Shown here one piece after another: positions 35,466 to 44,344 of a DNA stretch of 64,000 nt. The stretch's first letter is position 1; each line of letters opens with the position of its first letter. The notes beneath the pieces were generated by a model. That model saw only the letters and a program-made list of their open reading frames with translations. It was not told the origin of the DNA and made no database searches. The stretch spans positions 186,001-250,000 of the forward strand of contig JAFTWB010000006.1 of the NCBI GenBank assembly GCA_017465505.1, given 5' to 3'. Both the position numbers and the translations under genes were made by a program. This stretch comes from Clostridia bacterium. Its GTDB lineage: Bacteria > Bacillota > Clostridia > Oscillospirales > Acutalibacteraceae.

Positions 35466-36158
35466 TCAAAATACATTATTAAATGCAAGAATTACCAGCA
35501 CACAAGTGATAATTACTAATGCTGAAAGAATAACCGCAGAGATAAAAGTTGTTTTTTTCTTTTGGCTTTTCTCATCCCCTTGAGGCAAAAGCTTTGCTTT
35601 TCTAAGTGCAGACACTACAAACTTGTAGAGTACAAGGGTAATACTTGAGTTAAGCGCACCTTTAATAACGTTAAAGGGCAGAAACGCAGGCAAAAGCAGA
35701 GGCATAATCTGTTCTCTTGGTATATGCATATACATAGGTGTAACAAGGTAGTTCCACAAAAGCATAACTCCTGTCATCAAGGCAGTACCGATGGACAGAC
35801 CGATAATCGCACCGACAAGAGATTTTTTCTTTTTGTAAACAAAGGCGGCAGGGCACACAAAAGCCGCAGTGGCAAGTACATTCATAACAAAGCCGATAAA
35901 GCCTGTGGAGCTGAATGTGAGCATTTCAAGAAAGCATACTACTATTGTAACCGCAAGTGCAGGCAAAGGCCCGTAAATAAATCCGCCTATTAGTATAATG
36001 GCACTTTTAAACTCTAAATCCAGAAAAGGCACACTTGGAATAATAGGTACTCTGCAAATAAAAGTTATTACATATGCCATAGCCGCAAGCATACCAAGGG
36101 TTGCAAGCATTTTAAGCTTGTAGCCTCTTTCTTTTTTTACTGATATAGTGTTAGTCAT
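35466..36158 (-). CDS. ribU: Riboflavin ECF transporter S-component
   Basis: Membrane subunit (230 aa, about six hydrophobic segments) that binds riboflavin for an ECF-type importer. It has the RibU-like blocks A-M-A-Y-V-I-T-F at the first segment, VPIIPSVPFLDLEFKS, GGFIYGPLPALAV near 85, and GFIGFVMNVLATAAFVCP, then a charged KKKKS loop. I chose ATG 36158 (TTGGAGGTAATT upstream). The longer frame to 36236 would enter the FMN riboswitch terminator. The FMN riboswitch upstream and the sequence agree on flavin import. It ends with a basic, Lys-rich segment and a last hydrophobic helix not present in all RibU. Confidence 0.9.
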   Translation of the reverse strand: MTNTISVKKERGYKLKMLATLGMLAAMAYVITFICRVPIIPSVPFLDLEFKSAIILIGGFIYGPLPALAVTIVVCFLEMLTFSSTGFIGFVMNVLATAAFVCPAAFVYKKKKSLVGAIIGLSIGTALMTGVMLLWNYLVTPMYMHIPREQIMPLLLPAFLPFNVIKGALNSSITLVLYKFVVSALRKAKLLPQGDEKSQKKKTTFISAVILSALVIITCVLVILAFNNVF

Positions 36159-36188
36159 AATTACCTCCAAGGTAGGGGACAAAATAAA

Positions 36189-36212
36189 AAGCTCCGCAAA
36201 AAAACGGAGCTT
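36189..36212 (-). terminator. FMN riboswitch terminator upstream of ribU
   Basis: On the minus strand AAGCTCCG pairs with CGGAGCTT around an 8-base loop, followed by TTTTATTTT. Confidence 0.82.
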
Positions 36213-36234
36213 AAAATATAAAAAAGCATTTTTC

Positions 36235-36339
36235 ATCTTTTTTCATCCGGACTTTACCGTCGGCACAGGAATCTCACCTGTTCAGCATAAGGCTCGTGGG
36301 CTATACCACCGGTGGGGAATTTCACCCCGCCCCAAAGAT
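36235..36339 (-). promoter_or_regulatory. FMN riboswitch (RFN element)
   Basis: Minus-strand sequence carries the RFN hallmarks in order: GGGGCGGGGTGAAATTCCC, ACCGGTGGTATAGCCC, ACGAGCC, GGTGAGATTCC, GCCGACGGT and AAAGTCCGGATGAA, closed by ATCTTT/AAAGAT. It controls ribU; FMN binding should favour the terminator at 36189-36212. Confidence 0.95.
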
Positions 36340-36380
36340 TTTTCATATGTATTTTAGTACTAATATGTATTTTTGTCAAG

Positions 36381-37217
36381 TTATCGGGATTTTACATTGA
36401 GCTTAAGCTCAATAATATCGTGGTGAGCTACTCTTTTTTCAACAGGCGGAAGCTCCATATAATTGCCGAAAGGAATCTTAAGATACTCATCAAAGTTTTT
36501 CATTGCAAGGTACTTTCTGCCTTCAAACTCAACCTCACAGACTCCGTCGTAAATCCTTCTGGGATAAACCTTTTTCATAAAATAAAAGCCTGCACAAAGT
36601 TCAGCTACATTTTCAGCGGTTTCAAAGCTGTATCTGCTCATTCTCTTTTCAGCAAACTTCCAGATTTTATATCTTATATTTTTGCCTCTGAAAATTCCCA
36701 GAAGAACTTTAGAGCCAAAACTCAGCAAACCGCCCTGATTTTTTGGAACAATTCCTGAACGAAACAAAGAGTAAACCATAGTCCAGACATATTGCATAAG
36801 TCTTGCCGGTTTTGTATTCGCCAGACCGTCAATTGGGAAAATGTCAAGGGGAATACCCTTAGGCATATCCATATCTTTTTGATATTCTTTAACGAGGGTG
36901 TGGTCTGTGTCTGTCAGTACTGCAAAAATATTGCCGTAGGTATTTTCCTTACTGCCGTCAAGAAGGAGAAATCTTTCACTGGGATTTTTCTCCTTATATA
37001 GCTTTAAAAATTGCTCGTAATCAGGTCTTGGCATTAAAACGTCAATGTCGTCATCCCAGGGCACAAAACCTTTGTTGCGGATAGAGCCTATAAGGCAACC
37101 GCCGCAAAGATAATATGTAAGACCGTTCTCTCGGCAAAAATCATCGAAAAAGTTAAGCCCGTCAAGCTCCGCCAGTTGAAGCTCTCTCAAGGCTTTTTCA
37201 TCAAGCTTAATACTCAA
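36381..37217 (-). CDS. LicD-family phosphotransferase
   Basis: Cytoplasmic LicD-like protein (278 aa). LicD enzymes transfer phosphorylcholine or related phospho-groups from a CDP carrier to surface glycans or teichoic acids. The nucleotidyltransferase-fold core reads YYLCGGCLIGSIRNKGFVPWDDDID, as two blocks: C-G-G-x-L-I-G near 35 and PWDDDIDV near 54, with the metal Asp residues. It is the last gene of a four-gene run and overlaps the glycosyltransferase gene by 4 bp (37214-37217). The true group transferred is unknown; no choline-uptake genes (licA, licB, licC) are visible. Confidence 0.85.
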   Translation of the reverse strand: MSIKLDEKALRELQLAELDGLNFFDDFCRENGLTYYLCGGCLIGSIRNKGFVPWDDDIDVLMPRPDYEQFLKLYKEKNPSERFLLLDGSKENTYGNIFAVLTDTDHTLVKEYQKDMDMPKGIPLDIFPIDGLANTKPARLMQYVWTMVYSLFRSGIVPKNQGGLLSFGSKVLLGIFRGKNIRYKIWKFAEKRMSRYSFETAENVAELCAGFYFMKKVYPRRIYDGVCEVEFEGRKYLAMKNFDEYLKIPFGNYMELPPVEKRVAHHDIIELKLNVKSR

Positions 37218-38308
37218 AGTACTTCTTCACTGCTTTCTTTTGATTTCTTTCTGTTATTCTTTATAACTGCCTCTTTAACTTCCTCAATTCTGTCAAAAGG
37301 TGCACTTCCCAGCTTTCTTTTCCAGAAAGGCATTTTAATAAGTCCACAGAGTGTACCTATGCCATATGCGATATGCAGAATAGGGAAAATAAAGGGTAAA
37401 AGCAAAAACTGAGGTTTAATCTTTCGTGTAAGGAAGCACACAACAGTATTTACAAAGTCAAACATAAGATAGGCAAGCCCTGTGTAAAGAAGAGGGTAAA
37501 TGTAACCCAGAGCCGCAAATGCTGTGAAAATAATAAGCATAAGGAGAAAAACAAAAGGAGCAAAATGGAAATAGGAAAGACACCCCGGGCATACGCCGCA
37601 GGTAAGACCTATCCAGTAGCCGTTGCCGTACTTCTGTTTTATCATATTACGCAGAGTGCTTCTTGTGTGCTGAAAAGAAATAATATCAGGGAAACTGCAC
37701 ATTTTGTACCCTGCTTCTCTTATTCTGTAATGAAGCTCGTTGTCCTCGGTTCTTCCTAAAGCCTCGTTGAAACCGCCGACTTTTTCGAAAACCTCTCTCT
37801 TATATGCTGCGTGAAAAAGTGAGTCGTGATACTCCTGCTTGCCTGTGGGGCGTCTGTAATTGGCAATAGAACTGCCGAAAAGACTTTCCTCAGCCGCCAA
37901 TAAGGTGAGCTTCCAGCTTGTTTCGTTATCTACAATGTTAGGTCTTCCGCCGCCAACAATTGTTTCTCCGTACTCCTCCATATTGTAAATACAACGGGCA
38001 ATAAAGTTGCGGGGAATAGAGGCGTGAGCGTCAATTCTGATGATAACGTCACCTGTTGCTTTACAAAGAGCCGCATTCCAGGAGCCTGCCTGGCTGCCTT
38101 TGTCACTGCTTGTGATGATTACATCCTTAAAACCGTAATCTGTTGCCTTGAAATCCTCCATCATATCCAAGGTCTTATCGGTTGAATTGCTGTCAACAAG
38201 AACAACCTCAATTTTCTCGTGAGGATATGTCTGATCAGCTATATTTCTGAAAAGACCGTTGAGGACTTTCTCTTCATTATATGCAATTACACAAAGTGAA
38301 ACCAACAT
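37214..38308 (-). CDS. Membrane-associated family 2 glycosyltransferase
   Basis: GT2 enzyme (364 aa). The N-terminal GT-A domain starts LVSLCVIAYNEEKVLNGL, with VVLVDSNSTDKTLDMM near 35 (UDP-sugar binding), the metal DAHA motif in RIDAHASIPRNF near 95 and a GRTEDNELHYR block near 188 in the acceptor/base region. Three or four hydrophobic segments (about 240-325) anchor it in the membrane. This arrangement is common in EpsO/SuccO-type exopolysaccharide transferases. Start ATG 38308; it lies 3 bp after the upstream membrane protein gene and overlaps licD. Sugar donor and acceptor are unknown. Confidence 0.87.
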   Translation of the reverse strand: MLVSLCVIAYNEEKVLNGLFRNIADQTYPHEKIEVVLVDSNSTDKTLDMMEDFKATDYGFKDVIITSSDKGSQAGSWNAALCKATGDVIIRIDAHASIPRNFIARCIYNMEEYGETIVGGGRPNIVDNETSWKLTLLAAEESLFGSSIANYRRPTGKQEYHDSLFHAAYKREVFEKVGGFNEALGRTEDNELHYRIREAGYKMCSFPDIISFQHTRSTLRNMIKQKYGNGYWIGLTCGVCPGCLSYFHFAPFVFLLMLIIFTAFAALGYIYPLLYTGLAYLMFDFVNTVVCFLTRKIKPQFLLLPFIFPILHIAYGIGTLCGLIKMPFWKRKLGSAPFDRIEEVKEAVIKNNRKKSKESSEEVL

Positions 38309-38311
38309 AAA

Positions 38312-39145
38312 TTACACTTCCTTCTGAAGTTTGATAAGCCACTTGGCAGATGTAGCGGCAGAAATCTCAAAGTAGGGAACAAAGTAAAGCATACCTACTC
38401 CTGTAAGAGCAAGTAAAAACCAACCGCCAAAGGAATACATAAGCTTACGGACAGAGTTATTTACCTGTCCCATAGTAATTCTCTCAGATTCCTTTACATA
38501 ATAGCCTGAAGGCATAGTATCATCTTCGATAAATAAGTAAATGGTAAGAAACTGGCGTGATGTCCACAAAATCCAGATACAAAGTCCGCCGATTCCTGTT
38601 GCAAAAATTGAAAGAGTCAGCATTGAATTAGCAAAGGTGCTGAACTCATTTGAAATAATAAGAGTAAAAATAATGTATGCAGGAGCAATGCAGGGGATAA
38701 ATTTACCCACACACATAAGTCCGTATCTCAGACCCAAAAGGGTGCAAGCCTTAAGCTTATTTGTGAAGTAATAAAAAACATCGCTTATTTTGCTTTCTTC
38801 ACCTTTTGAGATAAGATAAAAATATCTCTTTGCACCGCAGTAAAGAGGGAAAATAAACAAAAAGCCCAAGGCTAAAGCCGCAAGTCCGAAAACGCCGCCA
38901 ACAAGAGTTACAAAAGCTGTGCCTAAAGAATCCTCGACTTCAAGAGAGAAGGCAGGTTCAAACTCCGCAGCCAGATTGAATAAAGGAGTAAAAATAACAT
39001 TTACCCCAAGAACAACAAAGCTCTGGATAAAAAGTGTAAGCATAACACTTGCAAAAAGCAAGAAGAAAACACCAAGAGAAGAGCTCCAGTTGCCTTGCGA
39101 AAGAAGGTGTCTGCCCTCATCTCTGATTCTTTTTTCAGTATTCAT
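38312..39145 (-). CDS. Six-helix membrane protein, function unknown (DUF975-like)
   Basis: Integral membrane protein (277 aa) with about six hydrophobic segments (near residues 21-45, 75-100, 125-145, 150-170, 180-200 and 240-260). A soluble charged N-terminus (MNTEKRIRDEGRHLL) precedes them. The sequence S-R-Q-F-L-T-I-Y-L-F-I and the layout resemble the DUF975 group, but the match is by eye. I chose ATG 39145 because AAGGAGGTA lies just upstream; the longer frame begins inside the dipeptidase gene. It sits between the dipeptidase and GT2 genes in one transcript. I cannot name a function. Confidence 0.6.
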   Translation of the reverse strand: MNTEKRIRDEGRHLLSQGNWSSSLGVFFLLFASVMLTLFIQSFVVLGVNVIFTPLFNLAAEFEPAFSLEVEDSLGTAFVTLVGGVFGLAALALGFLFIFPLYCGAKRYFYLISKGEESKISDVFYYFTNKLKACTLLGLRYGLMCVGKFIPCIAPAYIIFTLIISNEFSTFANSMLTLSIFATGIGGLCIWILWTSRQFLTIYLFIEDDTMPSGYYVKESERITMGQVNNSVRKLMYSFGGWFLLALTGVGMLYFVPYFEISAATSAKWLIKLQKEV

Positions 39146-39161
39146 ATACCTTACCTCCTTA

Positions 39162-40520
39162 TCAGGCTGTAAACATCCTGTACATAGCCTCAAGGCAAAT
39201 CTGTGCGTGCTTCATAAAGTTTTCTTCATTGATACCCTCGTTGTCTGTGTGAAGATTAGAAGGGTCGCCCTTGAATACAGGACCAAAAGCAACGCCGTTG
39301 CCGCCTAACTTTCTTGCATAAGTGCCGCCGCCTGTAGCGTACATCTCAGGCTCTTCGCCCATAATTTCACTGTAAGATTCCTTAAGAATGGAAATTACAG
39401 GACGTGTGTCGTCAAGATAGAGAGGCTTTGCGTGGCTTAAAACGTTAACCTCAATATTTTCAAGGTCTGCCGCCTTTTTAACTCGTCTGATAAGCTCTTT
39501 GCCGCCGAAAGTAACAGGATAGCGGATGTCGATGGTAGCTCTCTCGCCGTTTTCATTTATATCAATGGTAGAAACACAGACAGTAAGTGCTCCTGATTGA
39601 GAATCTCTCATCTTCATTCCCAGAGAAGTACCATCGCTTTCCATTCTGATATGAGTAGAAAGAAAAGAGCAAACATTTCCAAGAGATGAAAGACTGAAAT
39701 TGGATGACAGCAGGTCAATAAGGTCCAGAATAGCATTGTGACCACTCTGAGGCTCACAGGCGTGAGCCGCTCTTCCTTTAGCTTTAATAAGCATACCGTC
39801 AGGTGTATACATAAAATCAAATTCGCCATCTCGTGCGTCTGCAAGTCGCATAAGCTGGTGGTCGTCGCTCTCGCTGCAGTTGATAACCGCACTTGCGGTG
39901 TCAGCGACAGCGTTGACAACAGTGCCTCCTTTAAGCTCGGTAAGCACTGCACAGTTTCCTCTGGGACAGGTAAGTTCCAGCTGCAAAATGCCTTTTTCGG
40001 CTCTGCAAATACCGTAATCTGCATCAGGTGTAAATGACATATCGGGCATAGCTTCCTTTGCAAAGTAAGCCGCAACATCTGTCATACCCACCTCTTCGTC
40101 TGTACCGAAAATTGCACGAAGAGTATTTTTGCCTTCAATACCTTTCTCTTTAAGGATTCTGAGGCAGTAAAGAGTGACAAGAGCGGCACCTTTATCGTCT
40201 GCAATACCTCTGCCGTAAAGTCTGCCTTCGTGTTTTGTGAGCTCAAAGGGATTAAAATCCCAGCCTGAAGAAGCAGGCACAACATCAAGATGGGTGAGAG
40301 TAGCACACAAAAGTCCGCCTTCGCCAAGCTGGGCGTGACCTGCTTTGTTATCAATGTTTTTAGTTACAAGACCAAAGCTTTCAGCCTTATTGAGTATCCA
40401 GTTAAGTGCCTCAACACATTTGTCAGGGCTTTCAGAAGAAACAGATTTTATTCTTAAAAGCTCATCAAGGTCTTTGAGAAGTTCATCTTTATAATCGAGA
40501 ATAATATTGCCGAATGACAT
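39162..40520 (-). CDS. M20 (Sapep/PepV-type) dipeptidase
   Basis: Cytoplasmic zinc dipeptidase (452 aa) of the PepV/Sapep group, which cleaves dipeptides. Metal and catalytic motifs: TLTHLDVVPA near residue 80 (His, with the catalytic Asp); LYGRGIADDKGA near 110 (bridging Asp); FGTDEEVGMTD near 142 (catalytic Glu and metal Glu); DADYGI; and late TGGGTYARKLGG near 400 and the His in the last block. The insert lid domain (about 180-330) is present. ATG 40520 follows AGGTGAAT. It is first in the run with the membrane protein, GT2 and LicD; a peptide-recycling link to envelope work is only a guess. Confidence 0.9.
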   Translation of the reverse strand: MSFGNIILDYKDELLKDLDELLRIKSVSSESPDKCVEALNWILNKAESFGLVTKNIDNKAGHAQLGEGGLLCATLTHLDVVPASSGWDFNPFELTKHEGRLYGRGIADDKGAALVTLYCLRILKEKGIEGKNTLRAIFGTDEEVGMTDVAAYFAKEAMPDMSFTPDADYGICRAEKGILQLELTCPRGNCAVLTELKGGTVVNAVADTASAVINCSESDDHQLMRLADARDGEFDFMYTPDGMLIKAKGRAAHACEPQSGHNAILDLIDLLSSNFSLSSLGNVCSFLSTHIRMESDGTSLGMKMRDSQSGALTVCVSTIDINENGERATIDIRYPVTFGGKELIRRVKKAADLENIEVNVLSHAKPLYLDDTRPVISILKESYSEIMGEEPEMYATGGGTYARKLGGNGVAFGPVFKGDPSNLHTDNEGINEENFMKHAQICLEAMYRMFTA

Positions 40521-40654
40521 AATTCACCTCAAAAATTATTTGGAGTAATAAAAAACACTTTACCTCCAAAGTATATTAGTATATAATCGTATTAAAACAT
40601 TATATCATATATATTCTGAAAATGCACTATATTTTTTAGAAATAAGGAGATTTT

Positions 40655-41239
40655 ATGGCAAATTACAATTTTTATGCTATGCTGTCCCGAATGAAATATA
40701 TAAATCGTTGGGGACTTATGAACAATACAAGGGAAGAAAACATTGGAGAGCACAGCCTTGATGTGGCAATTTTTGCTCACGCACTGGTTTGCATAGCAAA
40801 CAAACGATTTGGTGAAAACCTTAACGCCGAGCGTGCGGCACTTATGGGGCTTTTTCACGACGCAAGTGAGATTATCACAGGGGATATGCCCACTCCTATT
40901 AAGTATTTTGACCCTGCCATTAAAGAAGCTTACAAAAACATTGAGCATTTAAGTGAGCAGAAGCTTCTTTCTATGCTTCCTGAGGATTTAAGAGATGACT
41001 ATGCACCCTTGGTGGATTCTCAGCTTGGGGACGAAAAGCTTCACAGATACGTCAAAGCCGCCGATAAGCTTTCGGCACTGTGTAAGTGTAGGGAAGAGCT
41101 GAAAATGGGTAACGTAGAGTTTTTGAAGGCAGAACGCAGTACCTTGCAAGCCCTTGAGCAAATTGACCTGCCTGCTTTGAAGGTGTTTATGGAAGAGTTT
41201 TTACCTTCTTTTGGTCTTACTCTTGATGAGCTTGATTGA
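40655..41239 (+). CDS. yfbR: YfbR-type HD-domain 5'-nucleotidase
   Basis: Cytoplasmic HD-domain phosphohydrolase (194 aa) of the YfbR family, which dephosphorylates deoxynucleoside 5'-monophosphates in E. coli. The core is clear: R-W-G-L-M-N-N near the N-terminus, GEHSLDVAIFAHAL (metal His) near 33, LFHDASEIITGDMPTPIKYF (the HD pair and catalytic Glu region) near 67, and a late VKAADKLSAL (Asp ligand) near 131. ATG 40655 has AATAAGGAGA upstream. It is monocistronic, and the following LCP gene has its own promoter. Confidence 0.88.
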   Translation: MANYNFYAMLSRMKYINRWGLMNNTREENIGEHSLDVAIFAHALVCIANKRFGENLNAERAALMGLFHDASEIITGDMPTPIKYFDPAIKEAYKNIEHLSEQKLLSMLPEDLRDDYAPLVDSQLGDEKLHRYVKAADKLSALCKCREELKMGNVEFLKAERSTLQALEQIDLPALKVFMEEFLPSFGLTLDELD

Positions 41240-41286
41240 CAACAAACTCTTTTTTTCTGAAGTTTTTGTGAAAGTTTGACGATTTG

Positions 41287-41315
41287 TTGCAATATTTCTT
41301 TTTCGGAAATATAAT
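41287..41315 (+). promoter_or_regulatory. SigA-type promoter for the LCP gene
   Basis: TTGCAA (41287-41292), a 17-bp spacer and TATAAT (41310-41315), 60 bp before ATG 41376. Confidence 0.78.
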
Positions 41316-41375
41316 TTTCCTTACTTGGCTATAATTGATAAACAGAGTATTACGACTTCAAGAAGGTGTAAAGCA

Positions 41376-42500
41376 ATGAAAGAAGACAATAATCAGGAGT
41401 TTGTAGACATCAGCTCCTCTGCTGTCAAAAGCGTTGATCCACATAAAAAGTCTAAGAAAAAATTGCTTGTTATCAAAGTGATTTGCTGCGTTTTGGCGGT
41501 GATTTTCCTTGTTGGAGGAGTGGCTTCAATCGGTTATTATTCCATAGTTAATAAATTTAACTACGAGGATATCGACAAAAAGCCCTCAAAAAAACCTGCT
41601 TCAACCAGCCCGACAGGAGAAACCGACCCCGATGTGCTTATATTTGACAATGAGGACGGCAATCTTCTCACTGACCCCTATATCCTCAATATTATGCTTT
41701 TCGGTGCTGACCAGTACGGCAATGAGGGCCTTAGTGACACAATGATTCTTCTTTCCATTGACAATCGTCACGAAAAAATCAAAATGACCTCTTTTCTAAG
41801 AGATACCTACATTTCAATTCCCGGTTACTATTCTTCAAAACTTAACGCCGCTTACGCTTTAGGCGGTGCAGAGCTTTCCATTGCAACCATTGAATCAAAC
41901 TATGGTATCCAGATTGACCGTTACGCTATTGTTAACTTCGAAACTTTCAAGGAAATTGTTGACATTATGGGTGGGGTTGAGATTTATCTCACTCAGGATG
42001 AAATCTATTACATCAACGACCAGATTGCCCAGAACGGACAGTCTGAGTACCTGCCTTATGACACAGTTGAAGGTATGGTTACACTTAACGGCCAGCAAGC
42101 TCTCTGGTACGCCAGAAACCGAGGCGGCTATGTAAACGGCACCGAATACGGTGGCTCAGACTGGGACAGAGTAGAAAGGCAGCGTAAATTCCTTAACGCA
42201 GTTATCGACCAGCTCAAAACCTCAGCTTCTCTTACAGAGATTGTTCAGATAGTAAACGCAGTCGGTCCTAATATTACCACAAATCTTAAAAACAGTGAGA
42301 TTACTACTCTTGTTTCCGGTGCTCTTACGTACCTGAGCTACGAGGTTCAGCAGCTGTCTGTTCCCACAGAAGGCACCTGGAGCTACGGTTATAATGAAGC
42401 AGGTTCGGTTATTCTTGTTGACAACTGGAACAGAGCTCGCTATGATTTAGCAAAGTTTATCTACGAGGATTCTGTTGTAGATACCTATTCATACTACTAA
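41376..42500 (+). CDS. LytR-CpsA-Psr (LCP) family cell-wall glycopolymer ligase
   Basis: Membrane-anchored enzyme (374 aa) that attaches teichoic acids or capsule polymers from undecaprenyl carriers to peptidoglycan. A cytoplasmic basic N-terminus (1-30) and one hydrophobic segment (about 33-55) lead to an external LCP domain with ILNIMLFGADQYG, DTMILLSIDNRH, KIKMTSFLRDTYISIPGYYS (the Arg-Asp phosphate and metal site) near 140, and a QALWYARNR block near 240. I chose ATG 41376 (AGAAGGTG 8 bp upstream) over 41325, which lies next to the promoter. It has its own promoter and terminator. The nearby GT2-LicD pair could make the polymer it attaches, by inference. Confidence 0.92.
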   Translation: MKEDNNQEFVDISSSAVKSVDPHKKSKKKLLVIKVICCVLAVIFLVGGVASIGYYSIVNKFNYEDIDKKPSKKPASTSPTGETDPDVLIFDNEDGNLLTDPYILNIMLFGADQYGNEGLSDTMILLSIDNRHEKIKMTSFLRDTYISIPGYYSSKLNAAYALGGAELSIATIESNYGIQIDRYAIVNFETFKEIVDIMGGVEIYLTQDEIYYINDQIAQNGQSEYLPYDTVEGMVTLNGQQALWYARNRGGYVNGTEYGGSDWDRVERQRKFLNAVIDQLKTSASLTEIVQIVNAVGPNITTNLKNSEITTLVSGALTYLSYEVQQLSVPTEGTWSYGYNEAGSVILVDNWNRARYDLAKFIYEDSVVDTYSYY

Positions 42501-42505
42501 AAAAC

Positions 42506-42542
42506 ACGCCGCAGTTAATTAAAACTGCGGCGTAAATTTTTA
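42506..42542. terminator. Bidirectional terminator after the LCP gene
   Basis: ACGCCGCAGTT pairs with AACTGCGGCGT (42506-42533) around AATTAA, followed by AAATTTTTATT. The minus strand reads TTTTTTAG after the hairpin and serves the convergent membrane-protein pair. Confidence 0.88.
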
Positions 42543-43109
42543 TTCGGATTTCTTTTTAAGCGGCTTTAGCTCAAAAAGCATAAGATTAAGCATAAGCTCA
42601 ACATACATCAACGGCAGAATAAGATAAGTGCAGCTGAATCCTATAAATAAGGAAATAACCACAACCCCGATAACCGAAAGAGCAACCAGAAGTCCTGCAA
42701 AGCCCAAGGCGAAAACCTTGTTATAAATACATCCTCTTACCGTAAGTCCGGCAACAAGATAAGGGTAAAACATAAGAATACAAACTGCAATTCCTAAGAT
42801 TTCAAGGCCCTGTAAGAGCTGGAAAAACCAAAGAACACCAAAAGCCATTACAATAAAAACCGAAATAATATAGCAGGGAAACTCGCCGAAAGCGGGTTTC
42901 TTTGTTTTTATTATCATAAATGCGGATGTTCCGATTGTAAGTGGAATTACAGAAAGAATTGAGCCCAAACTGCTGAATCCAATGGCAACCCCGGCAGGAG
43001 TAAAGTCAATCCTTACAACAGAAAAGATGAGCATAAAAACTGCAATAGCAATCATAGCGATTATCAGTTTTTTGTGTTCTTTAAGCTCTACGGCTTTAAT
43101 TTTTTTCAC
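42540..43109 (-). CDS. Membrane protein, function unknown
   Basis: Not recognised. The 189-aa chain is nearly all hydrophobic, with five to six predicted spanning segments (about 13-33, 40-62, 70-85, 92-110, 117-135 and 148-175) and basic ends (MKKIKAVELKEHKK at the start, KPLKKKSE at the end). It overlaps the preceding gene by 4 bp (43106-43109, ATGA), so the two are translationally coupled. They may form a two-part membrane complex. No catalytic motif is visible. Confidence 0.6.
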   Translation of the reverse strand: MKKIKAVELKEHKKLIIAMIAIAVFMLIFSVVRIDFTPAGVAIGFSSLGSILSVIPLTIGTSAFMIIKTKKPAFGEFPCYIISVFIVMAFGVLWFFQLLQGLEILGIAVCILMFYPYLVAGLTVRGCIYNKVFALGFAGLLVALSVIGVVVISLFIGFSCTYLILPLMYVELMLNLMLFELKPLKKKSE

Positions 43110-43795
43110 TTTCTCATTCTCCTTGGAACATATTTTTCCTTCTTAGCCTTACCCTCTATCTGAGCTCTTGTTTTTGAAGAAAGACAGAACAGAATAGCGC
43201 CGATAGTAAGAGGAACGGTATAGATTTTTACGAAGAGAGTATATCCGCTTACGGTGTAGATTGTTGCATAAGAAATTACGGAATAAAGTATAATAATAAC
43301 CGAAGCAACCGAAGAAAGAATAACAGGGAATCCTGTTTTGAGTAAGCCAAGGATATAAACAAGTACGAGAGCACAAGTTATAAAGACAAGACCTGCCTGA
43401 GCAATGTCTATATAATTCTGAGTATAACTGGGGTGCATTGACAAAGACTGCGCCAGGGCTTTTTTGTTGGTATAAGCTGAAAAATCAATTATAAGCTTCA
43501 TCGCAGAGCTTATAACACCGAGCACAGCCGCAGGGAGCAAAGCGACACTTGCACGTCTTAAGTCAAAAACGGTAACTCCTGCCAACAAAGCAAGGGCAAA
43601 TATTGCTCTTATACATATATATACATTATAAAAGACGGTTTCGTTTGTACCTTCAACCCTTGTAAACTGAGAGCACAGTGCAACCCACATTACCATCAAT
43701 ATGGGTAAACAACCTAAAATTGCAAGAAAAATGCAAAGTGTAGGCAGTGATGACCTCTTATGAACCAAGGGGAAGGATATTTTTAATGATTTCAT
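43106..43795 (-). CDS. Membrane protein, function unknown
   Basis: Not recognised. A polytopic protein (229 aa) with about six hydrophobic segments and a basic tail (RAQIEGKAKKEKYVPRRMRK). I chose ATG 43795 because TTGGAGGGA lies 6 bp upstream; a longer in-frame start at 43810 would overlap that site. Its stop overlaps the next gene by 4 bp, so the pair is coupled. No sequence motif points to transport or enzymology. Confidence 0.6.
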   Translation of the reverse strand: MKSLKISFPLVHKRSSLPTLCIFLAILGCLPILMVMWVALCSQFTRVEGTNETVFYNVYICIRAIFALALLAGVTVFDLRRASVALLPAAVLGVISSAMKLIIDFSAYTNKKALAQSLSMHPSYTQNYIDIAQAGLVFITCALVLVYILGLLKTGFPVILSSVASVIIILYSVISYATIYTVSGYTLFVKIYTVPLTIGAILFCLSSKTRAQIEGKAKKEKYVPRRMRK

Positions 43796-43980
43796 ATAAA
43801 ATCCCTCCAAGGATAAATTTATTCTATTTTAACATAATTTGATTATTTTTCAATAGAATTACCTAAAATTTCAAAAAAGACTCACTTAAAAAAACGCAAA
43901 GCACGAATTAAAACAAATTTTTCATAATAAATATAGTATTGTATAAGCCGTTCTAAAATCGCTTTTAAAGGGGATAAGAG

Positions 43981-44262
43981 ATGATAAGCAGGGTAGCAGA
44001 CCTTAGAAGAAAAGAAGTAATCGACAGCGTAAGTGGTGTCAGAGTTGGCTTTATAGACGATGTAGAAATAGACACTCTCACCGCTTCTGTTCGCTCGGTA
44101 GTAATCTTTGGACGCCCTCGTTTATTGGGGATTTTTGGTAAAAGTGAAGATGTAATCATACCTTGGAGCGATATTACCTTAATTGGGGAAGATACGGTTT
44201 TAGTCGCAACAAATGTCAGAAATAAACAAAAAACCATTAAACAAAGTAAGTTCTTTCGTTAA
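43981..44262 (+). CDS. ymxH: YlmC/YmxH-family PRC-barrel protein
   Basis: Small PRC-barrel protein (93 aa) of the YlmC/YmxH family, often linked to sporulation gene sets in Firmicutes, with an unknown molecular role. It matches the family pattern: M-I-S-R-V-A-D-L-R-x-K-E-V-I-D near the start, then G-x-R-V-G-F-I-D-D-V-E-I-D, and IPWSDITLIGEDTVLV at the end. ATG 43981 follows AAAGGGGATAAG. It is upstream of the SleB-type hydrolase gene, with a long untranslated stretch between them. Confidence 0.85.
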   Translation: MISRVADLRRKEVIDSVSGVRVGFIDDVEIDTLTASVRSVVIFGRPRLLGIFGKSEDVIIPWSDITLIGEDTVLVATNVRNKQKTIKQSKFFR

Positions 44263-44344
44263 AATAACGACATCGAAAGTTTGTGCCATCTAGCAACTCA
44301 CATAAAGAACGAGGATAAATTTTGTATAATATGACGAACCGTAA

